A stretch of 64,000 nt of DNA, from the NCBI GenBank assembly GCA_963976695.1, contig CAXBMB010000011.1, forward strand, positions 1 to 64,000, read 5' to 3'. Below, piece after piece: positions 15,500 to 24,975 of the stretch. The DNA comes from CAXBMB01 sp963976695 (GTDB lineage Bacteria > Pseudomonadota > Alphaproteobacteria > Kiloniellales > DSM-21159). How positions within the stretch are numbered: the first letter of the stretch is position 1; the number at the start of each line of letters is the position of its first letter. A model generated the notes under the pieces. The model saw only the letters and a list, made by a program, of their open reading frames with translations, was not told the origin of the DNA and did no database searches. The translations under genes were made by a program, and so were the position numbers.

Positions 15500-17923
15500 A
15501 TGTCTGATCTCAGTTTCAACACAGTCACGGATGATGCCGGCAAGGTTCGCTTTTCCGGTATCGGGTCTGGCATCGACTACAATGCGCTCGTCGAAGCCAC
15601 CATCTCGGCGAAGCGGATTCCGATCGATTCGATTGAGGCCAAGATCGAAACCAACCAGGCGCGAATCGACGCCCTTGATGAACTGACGACCTTGACCGCC
15701 GCCCTGCAGGGATCTCTACGCGACCTCTACGGCAACGTGACCTTCGGCAACTCGGGAGATATTTTCGAAGCAAAATCAGGCTACGCCTCGGCCAGTCGCA
15801 CAGACACCCTGGCCGCCAGCGATCCCGCGAGCATCGTCGGCTTCACCGTTTCCAACGCGGCGCTGGTCGGCTCCCACGAAATGGAAGTGCTTCAGATCGC
15901 CAAGGCCAATCGCTTCGCGACCGCCAACGCCACGACCTTGACCGACGACCTGGGTTTGGCGTTCGGCGGCGTTTCCGGATCGATCTCCGGCAGCTTTGAC
16001 ATCAACGGGACGACAATCACGGTCGGCGCCGCCGACACCCTGAAGGATTTGCGCGATCGCATCAACAACGCCAATACCGGCATCAACGCCACCGGCGTGT
16101 CCTCTTCCATCGTCACCATCGGCACCAGCAAAAATATCCTGGTGGTTACCAGCGACAAGACCGGCGTCGATATCGCCGTCACCAATGAAATCGGCGGCGT
16201 GCTCGCCGACCTGGGAATTTCAATCGACGCCGGGGTAACCTTCGCCAACGAATTGCAAGCGGCGCAGAAAGCGCAATTGCGTGTCGATGGTCTGCTGGAC
16301 GCCAACATTTGGCAATCGGCGCCGATTGTCAGCGGCAGCGACCTGCTCAGCAGCTATGGCGTGACCGCCGGCACCTACGCCTTTGATATTCGCGACAGCG
16401 CTGGCGCGCTGCTTGGCACCGTCAGCTACAGCGACACCGACAGCGTCACCACGCTCGCCAGCTCGATCAGCGCCATCGCCGGCGTCACCGCCAGCGTGGT
16501 GCTTGATGGCGGCGTGCAAAAACTTCAGATCGTCGGCGACGCCGGTGTGGAGCTTAATCTGCTCAACGACACCGATACCGTGCTGACGGGCCTGTCCATC
16601 GCCAAGACCGATCTCATCGTCGAGCGGGCCGAAAACACCATCGACGATCTTTACGAGGGGATCACCCTGTCGCTGTTCCAGGCCGAGGTCGGCACAACCA
16701 TAAAGTTTGATGTCGAACAGGATCTCAACGGCGTCAAGACCGCCATCACCGACTTTGTCGAGGCCTACAACGCCGTCAAGGTGTTCGCCAACAGTCAAAC
16801 CCTGGTGGATGAAAAGACCGGCGAGAAAATAAACGATGCTGGCGCGCTCTTTTCCAGCCGCGCGCTGGCCGACGTCGAGTCGCAGCTTTCGTCGCTTTTG
16901 GGCGCCGGCGCGGATGGAACCTCGACCGCCTTTTCGGTGTTGAACCAAATTGGCATCTCCTTTGTCACCGACAGTGGCCTGTCCGATCCCAGCCTGCTCT
17001 ATACCCTGAAAATCAATGACCAAGAGCTCAATGATGCGCTGCTGAACAACCCAGTCGACGTCAAGCGACTCTTCGCATTGGATTTCTCGTCGAGCGACCC
17101 GCGGGTGTCACTGCTGGCCTTCGACAGCAGTACGGCCTACAGCGCGACAGGCTACACCCTCAACATCGGACAGATCGGCGCCGGTCAGTATGACGCCGTT
17201 GAAATCGCCGATTCGACGGCCAAGCTCAATGATGCCGTCAACTCCTTCGGCGCCACCACCACCGGCAGCTTCACCATCAACGGCACCGCCATTGCCTATG
17301 ATGTGACGACCGACAGCCTGGACAGCCTGATCACCGCGATCAACACCGCCTTTCCCACCGGGGACGTACAGGCGCGCGCCGTCGAAGACAGCACGACCTT
17401 GCGCGACACACTGCAAATTCTCGGGACATCGACAAATCTCGTTGTCGGCGGCGACACCGGTGATCTGCTGACCAGCCTCGGTCTGACGCAGACCGAAGAC
17501 TTCATCATCTCAGCCAACATCAACGGACTGGCCGATGGGTCTGACGACGGCTCCGTGATCACCGATGGACGGTTGCTGACCGCCACCAGTCTAACCAACG
17601 CCAGCGGCCTGTCGCTGCTCTATGACGGCACCACCTCGCTGAGCGGCGTGCAGCTGGATTACTCGGTTGGTTTTGGCACGAAGATGTACTTCGCGCTGGA
17701 GCGAACCCTGGCCGGCGGCACCGGGGCCATCGACGCGGAAAGAAACGCGTTGGAAGCCAGCAACATCACCGGCCAGGAGCGCGTCGACTTCATGAACGAT
17801 CGATTGGAGTACGAGCGCGACCGGCTGATTGAACGCTACGTGAGTATGGAACGCGCCCTGGCGTCGATGAACACACAAAAGAACTACCTGACACAGATCA
17901 CCGACGCGATGTTCGCCAGCTAG
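15500..17923 (+). CDS. fliD: Flagellar filament cap protein FliD (HAP2), long form
   Basis: FliD caps the growing filament and helps flagellin fold. The conserved N-terminus (VRFSGIGSGIDYNALVEATI) and the C-terminal coiled segment (QERVDFMNDRLEYERDRLIE, then MERALASMNTQKNYLTQITD) are present. At 807 residues it is much longer than enterobacterial FliD (about 470). The extra length is in the middle, which contains two related flagellin-hook-IN-like segments (GSFDINGTTITVGAADTLKD near 165 and GSFTINGTAIAYDVTTDSLD near 590). This suggests an additional surface-exposed domain on the cap plates. It is followed by fliS. Confidence 0.93.
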   Translation: MSDLSFNTVTDDAGKVRFSGIGSGIDYNALVEATISAKRIPIDSIEAKIETNQARIDALDELTTLTAALQGSLRDLYGNVTFGNSGDIFEAKSGYASASRTDTLAASDPASIVGFTVSNAALVGSHEMEVLQIAKANRFATANATTLTDDLGLAFGGVSGSISGSFDINGTTITVGAADTLKDLRDRINNANTGINATGVSSSIVTIGTSKNILVVTSDKTGVDIAVTNEIGGVLADLGISIDAGVTFANELQAAQKAQLRVDGLLDANIWQSAPIVSGSDLLSSYGVTAGTYAFDIRDSAGALLGTVSYSDTDSVTTLASSISAIAGVTASVVLDGGVQKLQIVGDAGVELNLLNDTDTVLTGLSIAKTDLIVERAENTIDDLYEGITLSLFQAEVGTTIKFDVEQDLNGVKTAITDFVEAYNAVKVFANSQTLVDEKTGEKINDAGALFSSRALADVESQLSSLLGAGADGTSTAFSVLNQIGISFVTDSGLSDPSLLYTLKINDQELNDALLNNPVDVKRLFALDFSSSDPRVSLLAFDSSTAYSATGYTLNIGQIGAGQYDAVEIADSTAKLNDAVNSFGATTTGSFTINGTAIAYDVTTDSLDSLITAINTAFPTGDVQARAVEDSTTLRDTLQILGTSTNLVVGGDTGDLLTSLGLTQTEDFIISANINGLADGSDDGSVITDGRLLTATSLTNASGLSLLYDGTTSLSGVQLDYSVGFGTKMYFALERTLAGGTGAIDAERNALEASNITGQERVDFMNDRLEYERDRLIERYVSMERALASMNTQKNYLTQITDAMFAS

Positions 17924-18031
17924 CGATTCTCGCGCCCCGCCGTTAGTGCTTGCCTAACCTTTAAAAGTTAAACTGACACCAGTTGAGATCCGTAAGATAA
18001 ACGCTCGAGATTCGGGCAAGGAGTAAAATCA

Positions 18032-18517
18032 GTGACCAGAAACGCTGCCAGTATCTATCAAAACCAACAGGTAATGATGGCGTCGCCGGCCAAGCTGGTG
18101 GCAATGCTCTTTGACCGTGCGATACGCGCATTGAATGACGTCATCCGCTGCATTGAAAACGGCGATATCGAAGGGCGGCACAAAAACAACAAAAAGACCT
18201 TCGACATCATCAACCACCTCGACATCACCCTTGATATGGAGCGCGGCGGGGAAGTGGCGAACAACCTGGCCAACCTCTATGGCTTCATTCTTCGCAAGCT
18301 GCCTGATATCGACTTCAAGAATGATAAGGAAGTCGCCCAACAGATTATCGGCCTGCTGACACCGATTCGCGACTCCTGGAATCAACTGGCGGCGCAAAAC
18401 ACCCCCATGCCGGGTGGCGCGCCGCGGCAAATGAATGGCGCGACCAGCAACCGGGTATCCAATCCCAAGCTGTCCAACGGCGCCCAGGATTCCATCGCCA
18501 TCTTGCTGACCGGCTGA
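18032..18517 (+). CDS. fliS: Flagellin export chaperone FliS, paralogue 1
   Basis: FliS holds unfolded flagellin in the cytoplasm for export. The 161-residue protein shows the family core: YQNQQVMMASPAKLVAMLFD, a GDIEGRHKNN helix, then RGGEVANNLANLYGFILRKL. The start is a GTG at 18032 behind AAGGAG (18018-18023). The last 35 residues are a low-complexity tail absent from short FliS proteins. A strong terminator follows. Confidence 0.93.
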   Translation: MTRNAASIYQNQQVMMASPAKLVAMLFDRAIRALNDVIRCIENGDIEGRHKNNKKTFDIINHLDITLDMERGGEVANNLANLYGFILRKLPDIDFKNDKEVAQQIIGLLTPIRDSWNQLAAQNTPMPGGAPRQMNGATSNRVSNPKLSNGAQDSIAILLTG

Positions 18518-18555
18518 GCGACCAGCCGGCAAACACGCCCGTCGAATTTCGTTGA

Positions 18556-18590
18556 AACGCTCCCCGCTACTGCCGGGAGCGTTTTTTTTT
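18556..18590 (+). terminator. Rho-independent terminator after fliS
   Basis: A 9-bp stem (AACGCTCCC at 18556-18564, GGGAGCGTT at 18575-18583) runs into nine T residues (18582-18590). Confidence 0.92.
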
Positions 18591-18725
18591 GCGTCGGGCC
18601 GTGCTCGCTCCGCCGCCGCCGCCACCGGCGTTGCTGTCTTGCTCTTGATACCGCCGCTGCCGCCCGCCTGGGCAGCCCAACCGACAGGGTGCCGGGCGAA
18701 ACCGGCAAAAAAGACCGCGAAAACC

Positions 18726-18738
18726 AGGAACTATTTGC
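18726..18738 (-). promoter_or_regulatory. Candidate FlbD (ftr-like) element before the second flagellin gene
   Basis: On the minus strand it reads GGCAAATAGTTCC, an exact match to GGCAA-N4-TKCC. It lies about 110 bases upstream of the sigma-54 promoter at 18848. Confidence 0.5.
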
Positions 18739-18847
18739 CCCCGGCACCCTGAAATTTTTTCTTTCTCCCCGGCCTTTTTGCCAAATCTACTCAGATAATT
18801 CGTAAATTTATTAAGTGAAATCAATTCGTTACTAAGTATTTTTAACT

Positions 18848-18863
18848 TGGCACGGGCCTTGCT
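18848..18863 (+). promoter_or_regulatory. Sigma-54 promoter of the second flagellin gene
   Basis: TGGCACGGGCCTTGCT is a perfect -24/-12 element. The expected start near 18875 gives a leader of about 160 bases, more than twice that of flagellin 1. Confidence 0.92.
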
Positions 18864-19036
18864 GTTTAGAGTTTGTCTTTCTACGCAAACCATCCGCGCA
18901 GCAAGGCAAAAATTGACTTAGACCCCAATCACCCTGGTCTCGGCTTTGCCGGACCAACTTAGGAGAAAAGGAAGCCTCACACGAGAGAAGCAGGCTTCTC
19001 TGAGGCTCCTCAGAAACTCCGAAGGAGACCCTGGCA

Positions 19037-20200
19037 ATGCCACTTAATGTGATCTCCAATTTTGCAGCGAACGTTGCCCACCGGCAACTTGCTATTGCTG
19101 ACAAGGAAGCGACCAACTCGGTCGCCAAGCTTTCGTCCGGTTCGCGTGTGTTGTCCGCCAAGGATGATGCGGCGTCCCTAGCCATCGGCTCGCGCCTCTC
19201 CGCGGAGGTCAAGGCCCTACGGCAGGTGAACGTCAACGCCGGGCAGGCAATTTCCATGCTGCAGATTGCTGACGGCGCCATGTCCCGGACACAGGACATC
19301 TTGGTGCGAATGAAAACCCTGGCGGTTCAGGCCAGCTCAGGCCAGCTTTCCAATACGGAACGCGGCATGCTGGACACCGAATACCAGGAGCTGGTGAAGG
19401 AAATCGACCGCATTTCCTCCAACACCCAGTTCAACGGCACCGCGCTGCTTGCAGGCGGTGGTCTGAGCACCGGTACGCTCGGCACGACCATCGATGCGTC
19501 GGTGGGCCTCACCAACTATAAGTTCAGCGGCTCGACCCTGATCCAAGTGGGCGATGACGTCGATATTGGCTACGATGCAGCCACTGACCGCTTGACCGCC
19601 AATGTGAACCGCGGTGGCGTGCAGATCGCCAGCCAGACGCTGACCGGCGTCGATGGCGCCAATACCTCGGCGATGACCCTTAATTTTGACGCCCTCGGCC
19701 TTTCCCTCGATATGGAGGCCTCGTTCGACCAGACCGTTGCCATTGACTCGACCCTGGCAACCTCTGACTTCACCGTCGGCGGCGGCGGATCGAGCCTGGC
19801 GCTCAGCTACCGCATCGGCACCGGCATCGGTCTCGATGACGTGATTTCGGTCAGCGTCAATGCCGCCGACCCGGCCAACCTGGCTGCCGGCTTGGAAAGC
19901 TCCGACATCACAACCCTGGCCAACTCTGAAACAGCGATGGGCCTGGTAAACGCCGCTATCGACAAATTGGCGGAAAACCGGGCTGAGGTAGGCGCGTCAC
20001 AGAACCGATTGGAGTTTGCCTCGGCCAACATCGCCACCACCGTGGAAAATACCGAGGCCGCCCGTTCGGCGCTGATGGATTTGGACGTGGCGGCGGAGAT
20101 GAGCAACTTCACCTCCAAGCAGATCCTGGTTCAGTCCGCCGTATCGATGTTGGCGCAGGCCAACCAGTTGCCCGGAAATCTGATGCAGCTCTTCCAGTAA
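19037..20200 (+). CDS. Flagellin, paralogue 2
   Basis: This second filament subunit is also 387 residues and aligns with flagellin 1 along its whole length, including the middle domain. The conserved ends are SVAKLSSGSRVLSAKDDAAS and DLDVAAEMSNFTSKQILVQS. Differences are spread over the sequence, so this is an older duplication rather than a recent copy. It has its own sigma-54 promoter and its own FliS-like gene downstream. The ATG follows GAAGGAGA. Confidence 0.97.
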   Translation: MPLNVISNFAANVAHRQLAIADKEATNSVAKLSSGSRVLSAKDDAASLAIGSRLSAEVKALRQVNVNAGQAISMLQIADGAMSRTQDILVRMKTLAVQASSGQLSNTERGMLDTEYQELVKEIDRISSNTQFNGTALLAGGGLSTGTLGTTIDASVGLTNYKFSGSTLIQVGDDVDIGYDAATDRLTANVNRGGVQIASQTLTGVDGANTSAMTLNFDALGLSLDMEASFDQTVAIDSTLATSDFTVGGGGSSLALSYRIGTGIGLDDVISVSVNAADPANLAAGLESSDITTLANSETAMGLVNAAIDKLAENRAEVGASQNRLEFASANIATTVENTEAARSALMDLDVAAEMSNFTSKQILVQSAVSMLAQANQLPGNLMQLFQ

Positions 20201-20299
20201 TCTCTTGGCGCGGCCAGATCATCCTGGCCGGCCAAGCGAGCGGCGAAATCCGATAGCACGCGATGTCGCCGAGCAACCTGGAATTTGAAGGAGAAGAAA

Positions 20300-20707
20300 A
20301 TGGCCTACGCCATGAGTCAGATCAACACCAAAGACCTGCTCGCGAAATCGCCAGCCAGCATGATCGTCTTCCTGTACGACGAGACGATCGCCAATCTGCG
20401 CACGGCGATTGAAGCGGTGAATCGCAATGACATCGAAACCCGGTGCAATTCGGTCAACATGGCCTATGAGTTCCTGGCGACGCTCTACAACTGCCTGGAT
20501 GAAAAACAGGGCGGTGAAGTCGCCGGCAACCTCGGCAAGCTCTACAGCTTCTTGATGGCCCGCCTCAGTCGCATCAACCTCTACAACGACGCCCAGGTCG
20601 CCGTGGACGCCATCCAACTGTTGGAGCCGCTCCGGCGCTCTTGGTCCGAACTGGACTCGCAGATCGCCCGACCGAACCGGAACGAAGCCAGCCTTCACGC
20701 CAGCTAG
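20300..20707 (+). CDS. FliS-like flagellin chaperone, paralogue 2
   Basis: The 135-residue protein has the FliS pattern: LAKSPASMIVFLYDETIANL, RNDIETRCNSVNMAYEFL, and KQGGEVAGNLGKLYSFLMAR. It is clearly divergent from the FliS at 18032. The ATG at 20300 is chosen because AAGGAG (20288-20293) precedes it; a TTG 15 bases upstream lies before that site. It is 99 bases after flagellin 2 and probably cotranscribed, so it may serve that subunit. This pairing is inferred. Confidence 0.87.
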   Translation: MAYAMSQINTKDLLAKSPASMIVFLYDETIANLRTAIEAVNRNDIETRCNSVNMAYEFLATLYNCLDEKQGGEVAGNLGKLYSFLMARLSRINLYNDAQVAVDAIQLLEPLRRSWSELDSQIARPNRNEASLHAS

Positions 20708-20854
20708 GCGGCGGCTGACTTCGCCACCGGGCCGGCGAATTGCCCGTGACTCACCGGTTACGCACCCTTGAATCACGGCTGTTTTTGCCCGGTCCCGTTC
20801 CGATCCCGGCCGTCGTCGGCCACCACGTCAACGCCAAGCTAAGAAGAGCCAGAG

Positions 20855-22471
20855 ATGTTGGACATACTTTCCGTCACTCGGTCCCCTTCCGCCGGTGGAG
20901 CGGTTTCCCGAAGTTCCACCGCGGATGCCAGCGATTTCTTTGCCCAGATGGTTGCCGAATCGGCTGCAAGCGATGGCAAGGACAATGCCCGAGACACAAC
21001 AGAAAGCCGCAGATCCGAGCCCAGGTTGAAAGACCGCGCTGACGGCCCGGACGCACGGTCCAGCCAAAACCGTGATGCCGATCGAACCGTCGACTCGGAT
21101 CGATCAAGGTCACGCGCAACGGACTCTCGTTCAACAGACGCCCGTCCAACAGACACCCGCGCGGACGATGCCGACGCCGAGGCGCCGGTTATCGGCTCCG
21201 ATGCCGCTGAGGCGGGTAAGACCGACGCGCTTGACTCCGGCGACGCCCAAGACAACGCCAAGCAGGAGTCTGCCAGCCAGAAAACCGCCGCCGATGGAAA
21301 GCTGGCGACCGACACGGCGACCGATACAGCGGCGGAAAACGCAAACGAGGACAGCGCCGACCCAACCGATCCGGCGGTCTCAGCCGCTGCAATCCTGGCG
21401 AGTTTGGCGCAAACCGCGCCAGCCGCTCTGGCCGCCGGCGGCACCGCAGCGACCGCGCCAGCCGTCCCGCCGGCCGGCAGCACTGCGGCGGCAAGCCTGC
21501 AGGCCAATATCCTGGCGCAGATTCAGCAAACCCTCAGCGGAAAAACCGGCCCAGCCGCCGGATCTCAATCCCCTTTTCTGACATCCGACGACCAATCCTT
21601 GGACGGGCCGGACCAGGACAGCGCACTCTTGCAGCGCCTGATCCAAGGCCAGCAAAAACAAGGCTTGCTCAGCCAAATCGCGGATCAGGACCTGGATCTC
21701 TCGCTGACCGTGCAGCGGGGCGGCCTGGACTCGCTGCCGCAGAATAAAGTTGGCGGCGACGCCCTGTTCTTGGCGCTGGCCCAGGGCAACAGCGACGGCG
21801 CGCCCGCGGATTTGAGCCAACTGCTGGCCTCTGGCGCCGCCAAGGCCAAGCTGGATGGCACGGCCTTGGCTGGACCGCTGGCGGGACTGGTCGGCCCGGG
21901 TGACCCGACGACCTCCCCGGCTGCGACCAAGACCGGTGATGCGCCCTTAACGCTACAGGCCGTCTTGCCGGGCGAAATCACCAGCAGCCGCGGCGTCAAC
22001 GCCGCGACCCAAGCCGCCAAGCCCGCGGCCGGCTTGGTTCCGCCCGCCGTCGATCAAGTCGCCGCGCAAATCAACCGCGCGCTGTCCGGCGGCAAGGATC
22101 GGATCACGCTCCAACTCAATCCGAGCGAGTTGGGCCGGGTCGACATCAAGCTGGACCTGGGAACCGACGGCTCGGTCAAGGCCGTGGTGTCCGTTGACCG
22201 GCCCGACACCCTGGATCTCCTTCAGCGCGATCTTCGGGGCCTGGAAAAAGCCCTGCAGGACGCCGGCTTAAAGCCCGACAGCGGCTCGCTTTCCTTCAGC
22301 CTGAAGGGAGAGGGCCAGAACAGCCAGGGCCAGGACACGTCCCACAACACGAGCGGCCAGGCCGATTGTTCGGCCGAGGAAGACATCCGCAGCAGCAACC
22401 TTGATGACCCGCGCCCGGCGGCGGCCAATCCATCGGATTGGCACGAGGGTGTGGTCAGCATCGCGGTGTAG
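20855..22471 (+). CDS. fliK: Flagellar hook-length control protein FliK
   Basis: FliK is exported during hook growth and switches the export apparatus to filament proteins. The 538-residue protein has a long disordered N-terminal half rich in D, A, S, T and R. The conserved C-terminal Flg_hook domain follows (about 400-500: ITLQLNPSELGRVDIKLDLG, then RPDTLDLLQRDLRGLEKALQ). The hook genes flgD and flgE follow directly, the usual order. Confidence 0.93.
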   Translation: MLDILSVTRSPSAGGAVSRSSTADASDFFAQMVAESAASDGKDNARDTTESRRSEPRLKDRADGPDARSSQNRDADRTVDSDRSRSRATDSRSTDARPTDTRADDADAEAPVIGSDAAEAGKTDALDSGDAQDNAKQESASQKTAADGKLATDTATDTAAENANEDSADPTDPAVSAAAILASLAQTAPAALAAGGTAATAPAVPPAGSTAAASLQANILAQIQQTLSGKTGPAAGSQSPFLTSDDQSLDGPDQDSALLQRLIQGQQKQGLLSQIADQDLDLSLTVQRGGLDSLPQNKVGGDALFLALAQGNSDGAPADLSQLLASGAAKAKLDGTALAGPLAGLVGPGDPTTSPAATKTGDAPLTLQAVLPGEITSSRGVNAATQAAKPAAGLVPPAVDQVAAQINRALSGGKDRITLQLNPSELGRVDIKLDLGTDGSVKAVVSVDRPDTLDLLQRDLRGLEKALQDAGLKPDSGSLSFSLKGEGQNSQGQDTSHNTSGQADCSAEEDIRSSNLDDPRPAAANPSDWHEGVVSIAV

Positions 22472-22483
22472 GGAGCCAGAACC

Positions 22484-23212
22484 ATGACAGACATTGGTCA
22501 AGTTAACGGCGTCGATATCGTCACCCCGAAATCCGGGTCGATCAACGACAAGGAAACGCTCCAGCAAACCATGGACGACTTTTTGCTGCTGCTGACCACG
22601 CAGATGCAAAATCAGGATCCGTTGGAGCCGATGGACAGTGAAAAATTCACCGACCAGCTCCTGAATTTCAGCGGCATTGAACAGCAAATCAATACCAATA
22701 CCAAGCTGGACCAGCTGCTTGACCTGACCAGCTACAATCAGACCATGGGGATGGTGGACTATATCGGCACCACCATCGAATACAGCAGCAACCAGCTCTC
22801 GCTATCCAGCGGCCAGGCCTCGTTCAACTACACGCTCAGCAACAACAGCGCCGCGACGATCATCGCCATTTCCGACCAAAACGGCAACATCGTGCGAAGC
22901 CTGGATGGCGAGACCGAAGCCGGCGACTACAGCTTGCAGTGGGACGGAAAGGACGCCGACGGCAATCAATTGCCCGACGGCATCTACAACCTGACCATCA
23001 AGGCGGTCGATCAAAGCGGCGCAACGGTTGACGGCAGCATGAGCATGATTGGCCGGGTAACCGGCGTCGAATCGCAAAACGGCGTCATCCAGCTTCTGCT
23101 GGGAAATCTACCTGTTGATTTGAGCCAGGTTGTTGGCGTCCATGAAAGTTCCTCGGAGGGAGACCCTACCGTGACGGATCCGACCGACAGCGACACCTCG
23201 CCTCAAGCCTGA
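22484..23212 (+). CDS. flgD: Flagellar hook cap (scaffold) protein FlgD
   Basis: FlgD caps the growing hook. The 242-residue protein has the N-terminal signature FLLLLTTQMQNQDPLEPMDS and the QLLNFSGIEQQINTN stretch. The FlgD Ig-like/tudor domain follows (WDGKDADGNQLPDGIYNLTI). An acidic S/D/T-rich tail of about 20 residues ends it. It starts 12 bases after fliK and is followed by flgE. Confidence 0.95.
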   Translation: MTDIGQVNGVDIVTPKSGSINDKETLQQTMDDFLLLLTTQMQNQDPLEPMDSEKFTDQLLNFSGIEQQINTNTKLDQLLDLTSYNQTMGMVDYIGTTIEYSSNQLSLSSGQASFNYTLSNNSAATIIAISDQNGNIVRSLDGETEAGDYSLQWDGKDADGNQLPDGIYNLTIKAVDQSGATVDGSMSMIGRVTGVESQNGVIQLLLGNLPVDLSQVVGVHESSSEGDPTVTDPTDSDTSPQA

Positions 23213-23289
23213 GCCCCAAACCTGGCTCCCAGAGTTGACCCACGGCCCTGACCCAGTAACCCGTTTACTCCATTCAGGAGAATGTTAAA

Positions 23290-24570
23290 ATGAGCATCTA
23301 CGGTGCAATGTATGCAGGCGTTTCCGGACTTCGAGCCCAAAGTTCGGCCCTCGGCATGATCGCCGACAACATCGCCAATGTGAATACCGTCGGGTACAAG
23401 TCGTCAAAGGCTTCTTTCTCGACGCTGGTCACCGAATCCGCCTTCAACACCCAATACACGTCCGGCGGCGTGCGGGCGAGCCAAAGCCCCGGCGTCGACA
23501 AGCAGGGTCTGTTGCAGGCTTCAACCGCCAACACCGATCTGGCGGTCGCCGGCAACGGTTTCTTCGTGGTGCACGAGAACGCCAGCAGCATCGATGACGG
23601 AACCTTTCTCTACACCCGGGCAGGGTCGTTCAGAAAGGACGCCAGCGGCAACCTGGTGAACTCGGCGGGCTACTACCTCAAGGGCTGGGAGTTGGATCAA
23701 AACGGCGATCCGATCGGCAACACCTCGGTGCTCAGTTCGCTTGAGACCATCAATATCGCCAATCTGTCCGGCTCGGCTTCGGCCACCAGCAGCGTGGAGC
23801 TGAACCTCAACCTGCCCTCCACCGATGCGACCGCGACAACCCACGAAGTCTCCGTTCAGGTTTACGACGCCCTCGGCAATGCCCACGACTTAACCATCGA
23901 ATGGAGCAAAACCGCGGAAAACGCCTGGAGCTATACCGTACAGGATCCAACCCTGGCCGAAGACGGCGTGGTCAGCGGCTCGATCACGGCCGGCGCCACC
24001 GGCTCGATTACCTTCGACGGCACCGGCACGCCCATCGGTCCGGACGCCGATGCCGACGGCATCATCGACACCACCGACATTGTGGTGGACTGGACCACCG
24101 GCGGCGCGAACGACAGCACCATCAGCTTGAACCTGGGCTCCATCGGAGAAGCCGATGGCGTGACCCAATTCGCCGGCGACTACGCGATCACCTTGATCGA
24201 GCAGAACGGCGTTCAGTTTGGTCAGTTCACCGAGGTTTCGATCGGTGAAGAAGGCATCGTGACGGCGATCTTCAACAACGGCGAACGGCGGGATATTTAC
24301 AAGCTGCCGCTGGCGTTGTTTGACAACGTGAACGGCTTGGAAGCGCGCGACGGCAATGCCTACCAGATGACCGACCGGTCCGGCGACCTGATCTTGGTCG
24401 GGGCGGCGACCGGCGGGGCTGGACGCATGGTCTCCGGAACCCTGGAAAGCTCCACCGTCGATCTGGCGGAAGAGTTCGCCAACATGATCGTCACCCAACG
24501 GGCCTATCAGGCCAGCGCCAAGGTCATCACCACGGCTGACGAAATGCTCGACGAATTGCTGCGGATCTAA
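23290..24570 (+). CDS. flgE: Flagellar hook protein FlgE
   Basis: The 426-residue hook subunit has the axial N-terminus (LGMIADNIANVNTVGYKSSK) and the C-terminus (AEEFANMIVTQRAYQASAKV). The segment ANTDLAVAGNGFFVVHENAS belongs to the conserved hook core. CAGGAGAATG provides the ribosome binding site. A UUCG-loop terminator lies about 220 bases downstream. Confidence 0.97.
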   Translation: MSIYGAMYAGVSGLRAQSSALGMIADNIANVNTVGYKSSKASFSTLVTESAFNTQYTSGGVRASQSPGVDKQGLLQASTANTDLAVAGNGFFVVHENASSIDDGTFLYTRAGSFRKDASGNLVNSAGYYLKGWELDQNGDPIGNTSVLSSLETINIANLSGSASATSSVELNLNLPSTDATATTHEVSVQVYDALGNAHDLTIEWSKTAENAWSYTVQDPTLAEDGVVSGSITAGATGSITFDGTGTPIGPDADADGIIDTTDIVVDWTTGGANDSTISLNLGSIGEADGVTQFAGDYAITLIEQNGVQFGQFTEVSIGEEGIVTAIFNNGERRDIYKLPLALFDNVNGLEARDGNAYQMTDRSGDLILVGAATGGAGRMVSGTLESSTVDLAEEFANMIVTQRAYQASAKVITTADEMLDELLRI

Positions 24571-24792
24571 CAAGCACGTCGGCCGACCGGCGCGGCCCGC
24601 AGCAGCCGCGCTGTGCTTTCTGGTCATAATAATTTTTACCGAGGTTCAAGATCCGCCTCGCCCGCTACCAGTTCCGGGTGGTTCCCGGGGTCTCGGCAAC
24701 CCGGTTCACGGTCTCATCCCTGGATCGGGTTGCTGTGTTCTTTGGTGTCGGATCGGGACAAAGGGAAGCGCCGCGCGCTGCTTTCTTCGTCG

Positions 24793-24815
24793 ACCACGCC
24801 TTCGGGGTGGTTTTT
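24793..24815 (+). terminator. Terminator with UUCG tetraloop
   Basis: ACCACGCC, loop TTCG, then GGGGTGGT form a stem with one mismatch, followed by five T residues (24811-24815). It should end the hook operon. Confidence 0.75.
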
Positions 24816-24905
24816 CCCGCCCCAACGCCCGAACTGCGCCGCCAAATGACCGTGAAAAATCATTGTTGTATAGGATTTTAACTAAATCAAACTCGAATGG
24901 TTGAT

Positions 24906-24920
24906 TTAGGAGAATGTTAA
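24906..24920 (+). promoter_or_regulatory. CtrA-like box (TTAG-N7-TTAA) before sciP
   Basis: TTAG at 24906 and TTAA at 24917 keep the 7-base spacing of CtrA sites, with one mismatch. It lies 56 bases upstream of sciP. In Caulobacter, sciP is itself a CtrA target, so the position is sensible. Confidence 0.45.
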
Positions 24921-24975
24921 GCGACGCTTCCTAAACTCGCCTTCTGCATGATCCAAGCAAGTAGCGGAGTACACG

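Larger units (their letters stand above)
18518..19036. other. Intergenic control region before the second flagellin gene
   Basis: This 519-base gap holds the fliS terminator (18556-18590), an FlbD-like motif (18726-18738), a shortened relative of it (18770-18781, 12 bases), the sigma-54 promoter (18848-18863) and a leader of about 160 bases. The leader has overlapping inverted repeats between 18972 and 19007 and several GGA triplets. No gene was seen. Confidence 0.65.
24571..24975. other. Intergenic region between flgE and sciP
   Basis: This 405-base gap contains a terminator (24793-24815), an AT-rich stretch around 24850-24920 and a CtrA-like box (24906-24920). The open frames that cross it have no ribosome binding site or recognisable product. 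Confidence 0.5.

Noticed and set aside
24613..24881. Short overlapping frames between flgE and sciP
   Set aside because: They run across the UUCG terminator and have no ribosome binding site.
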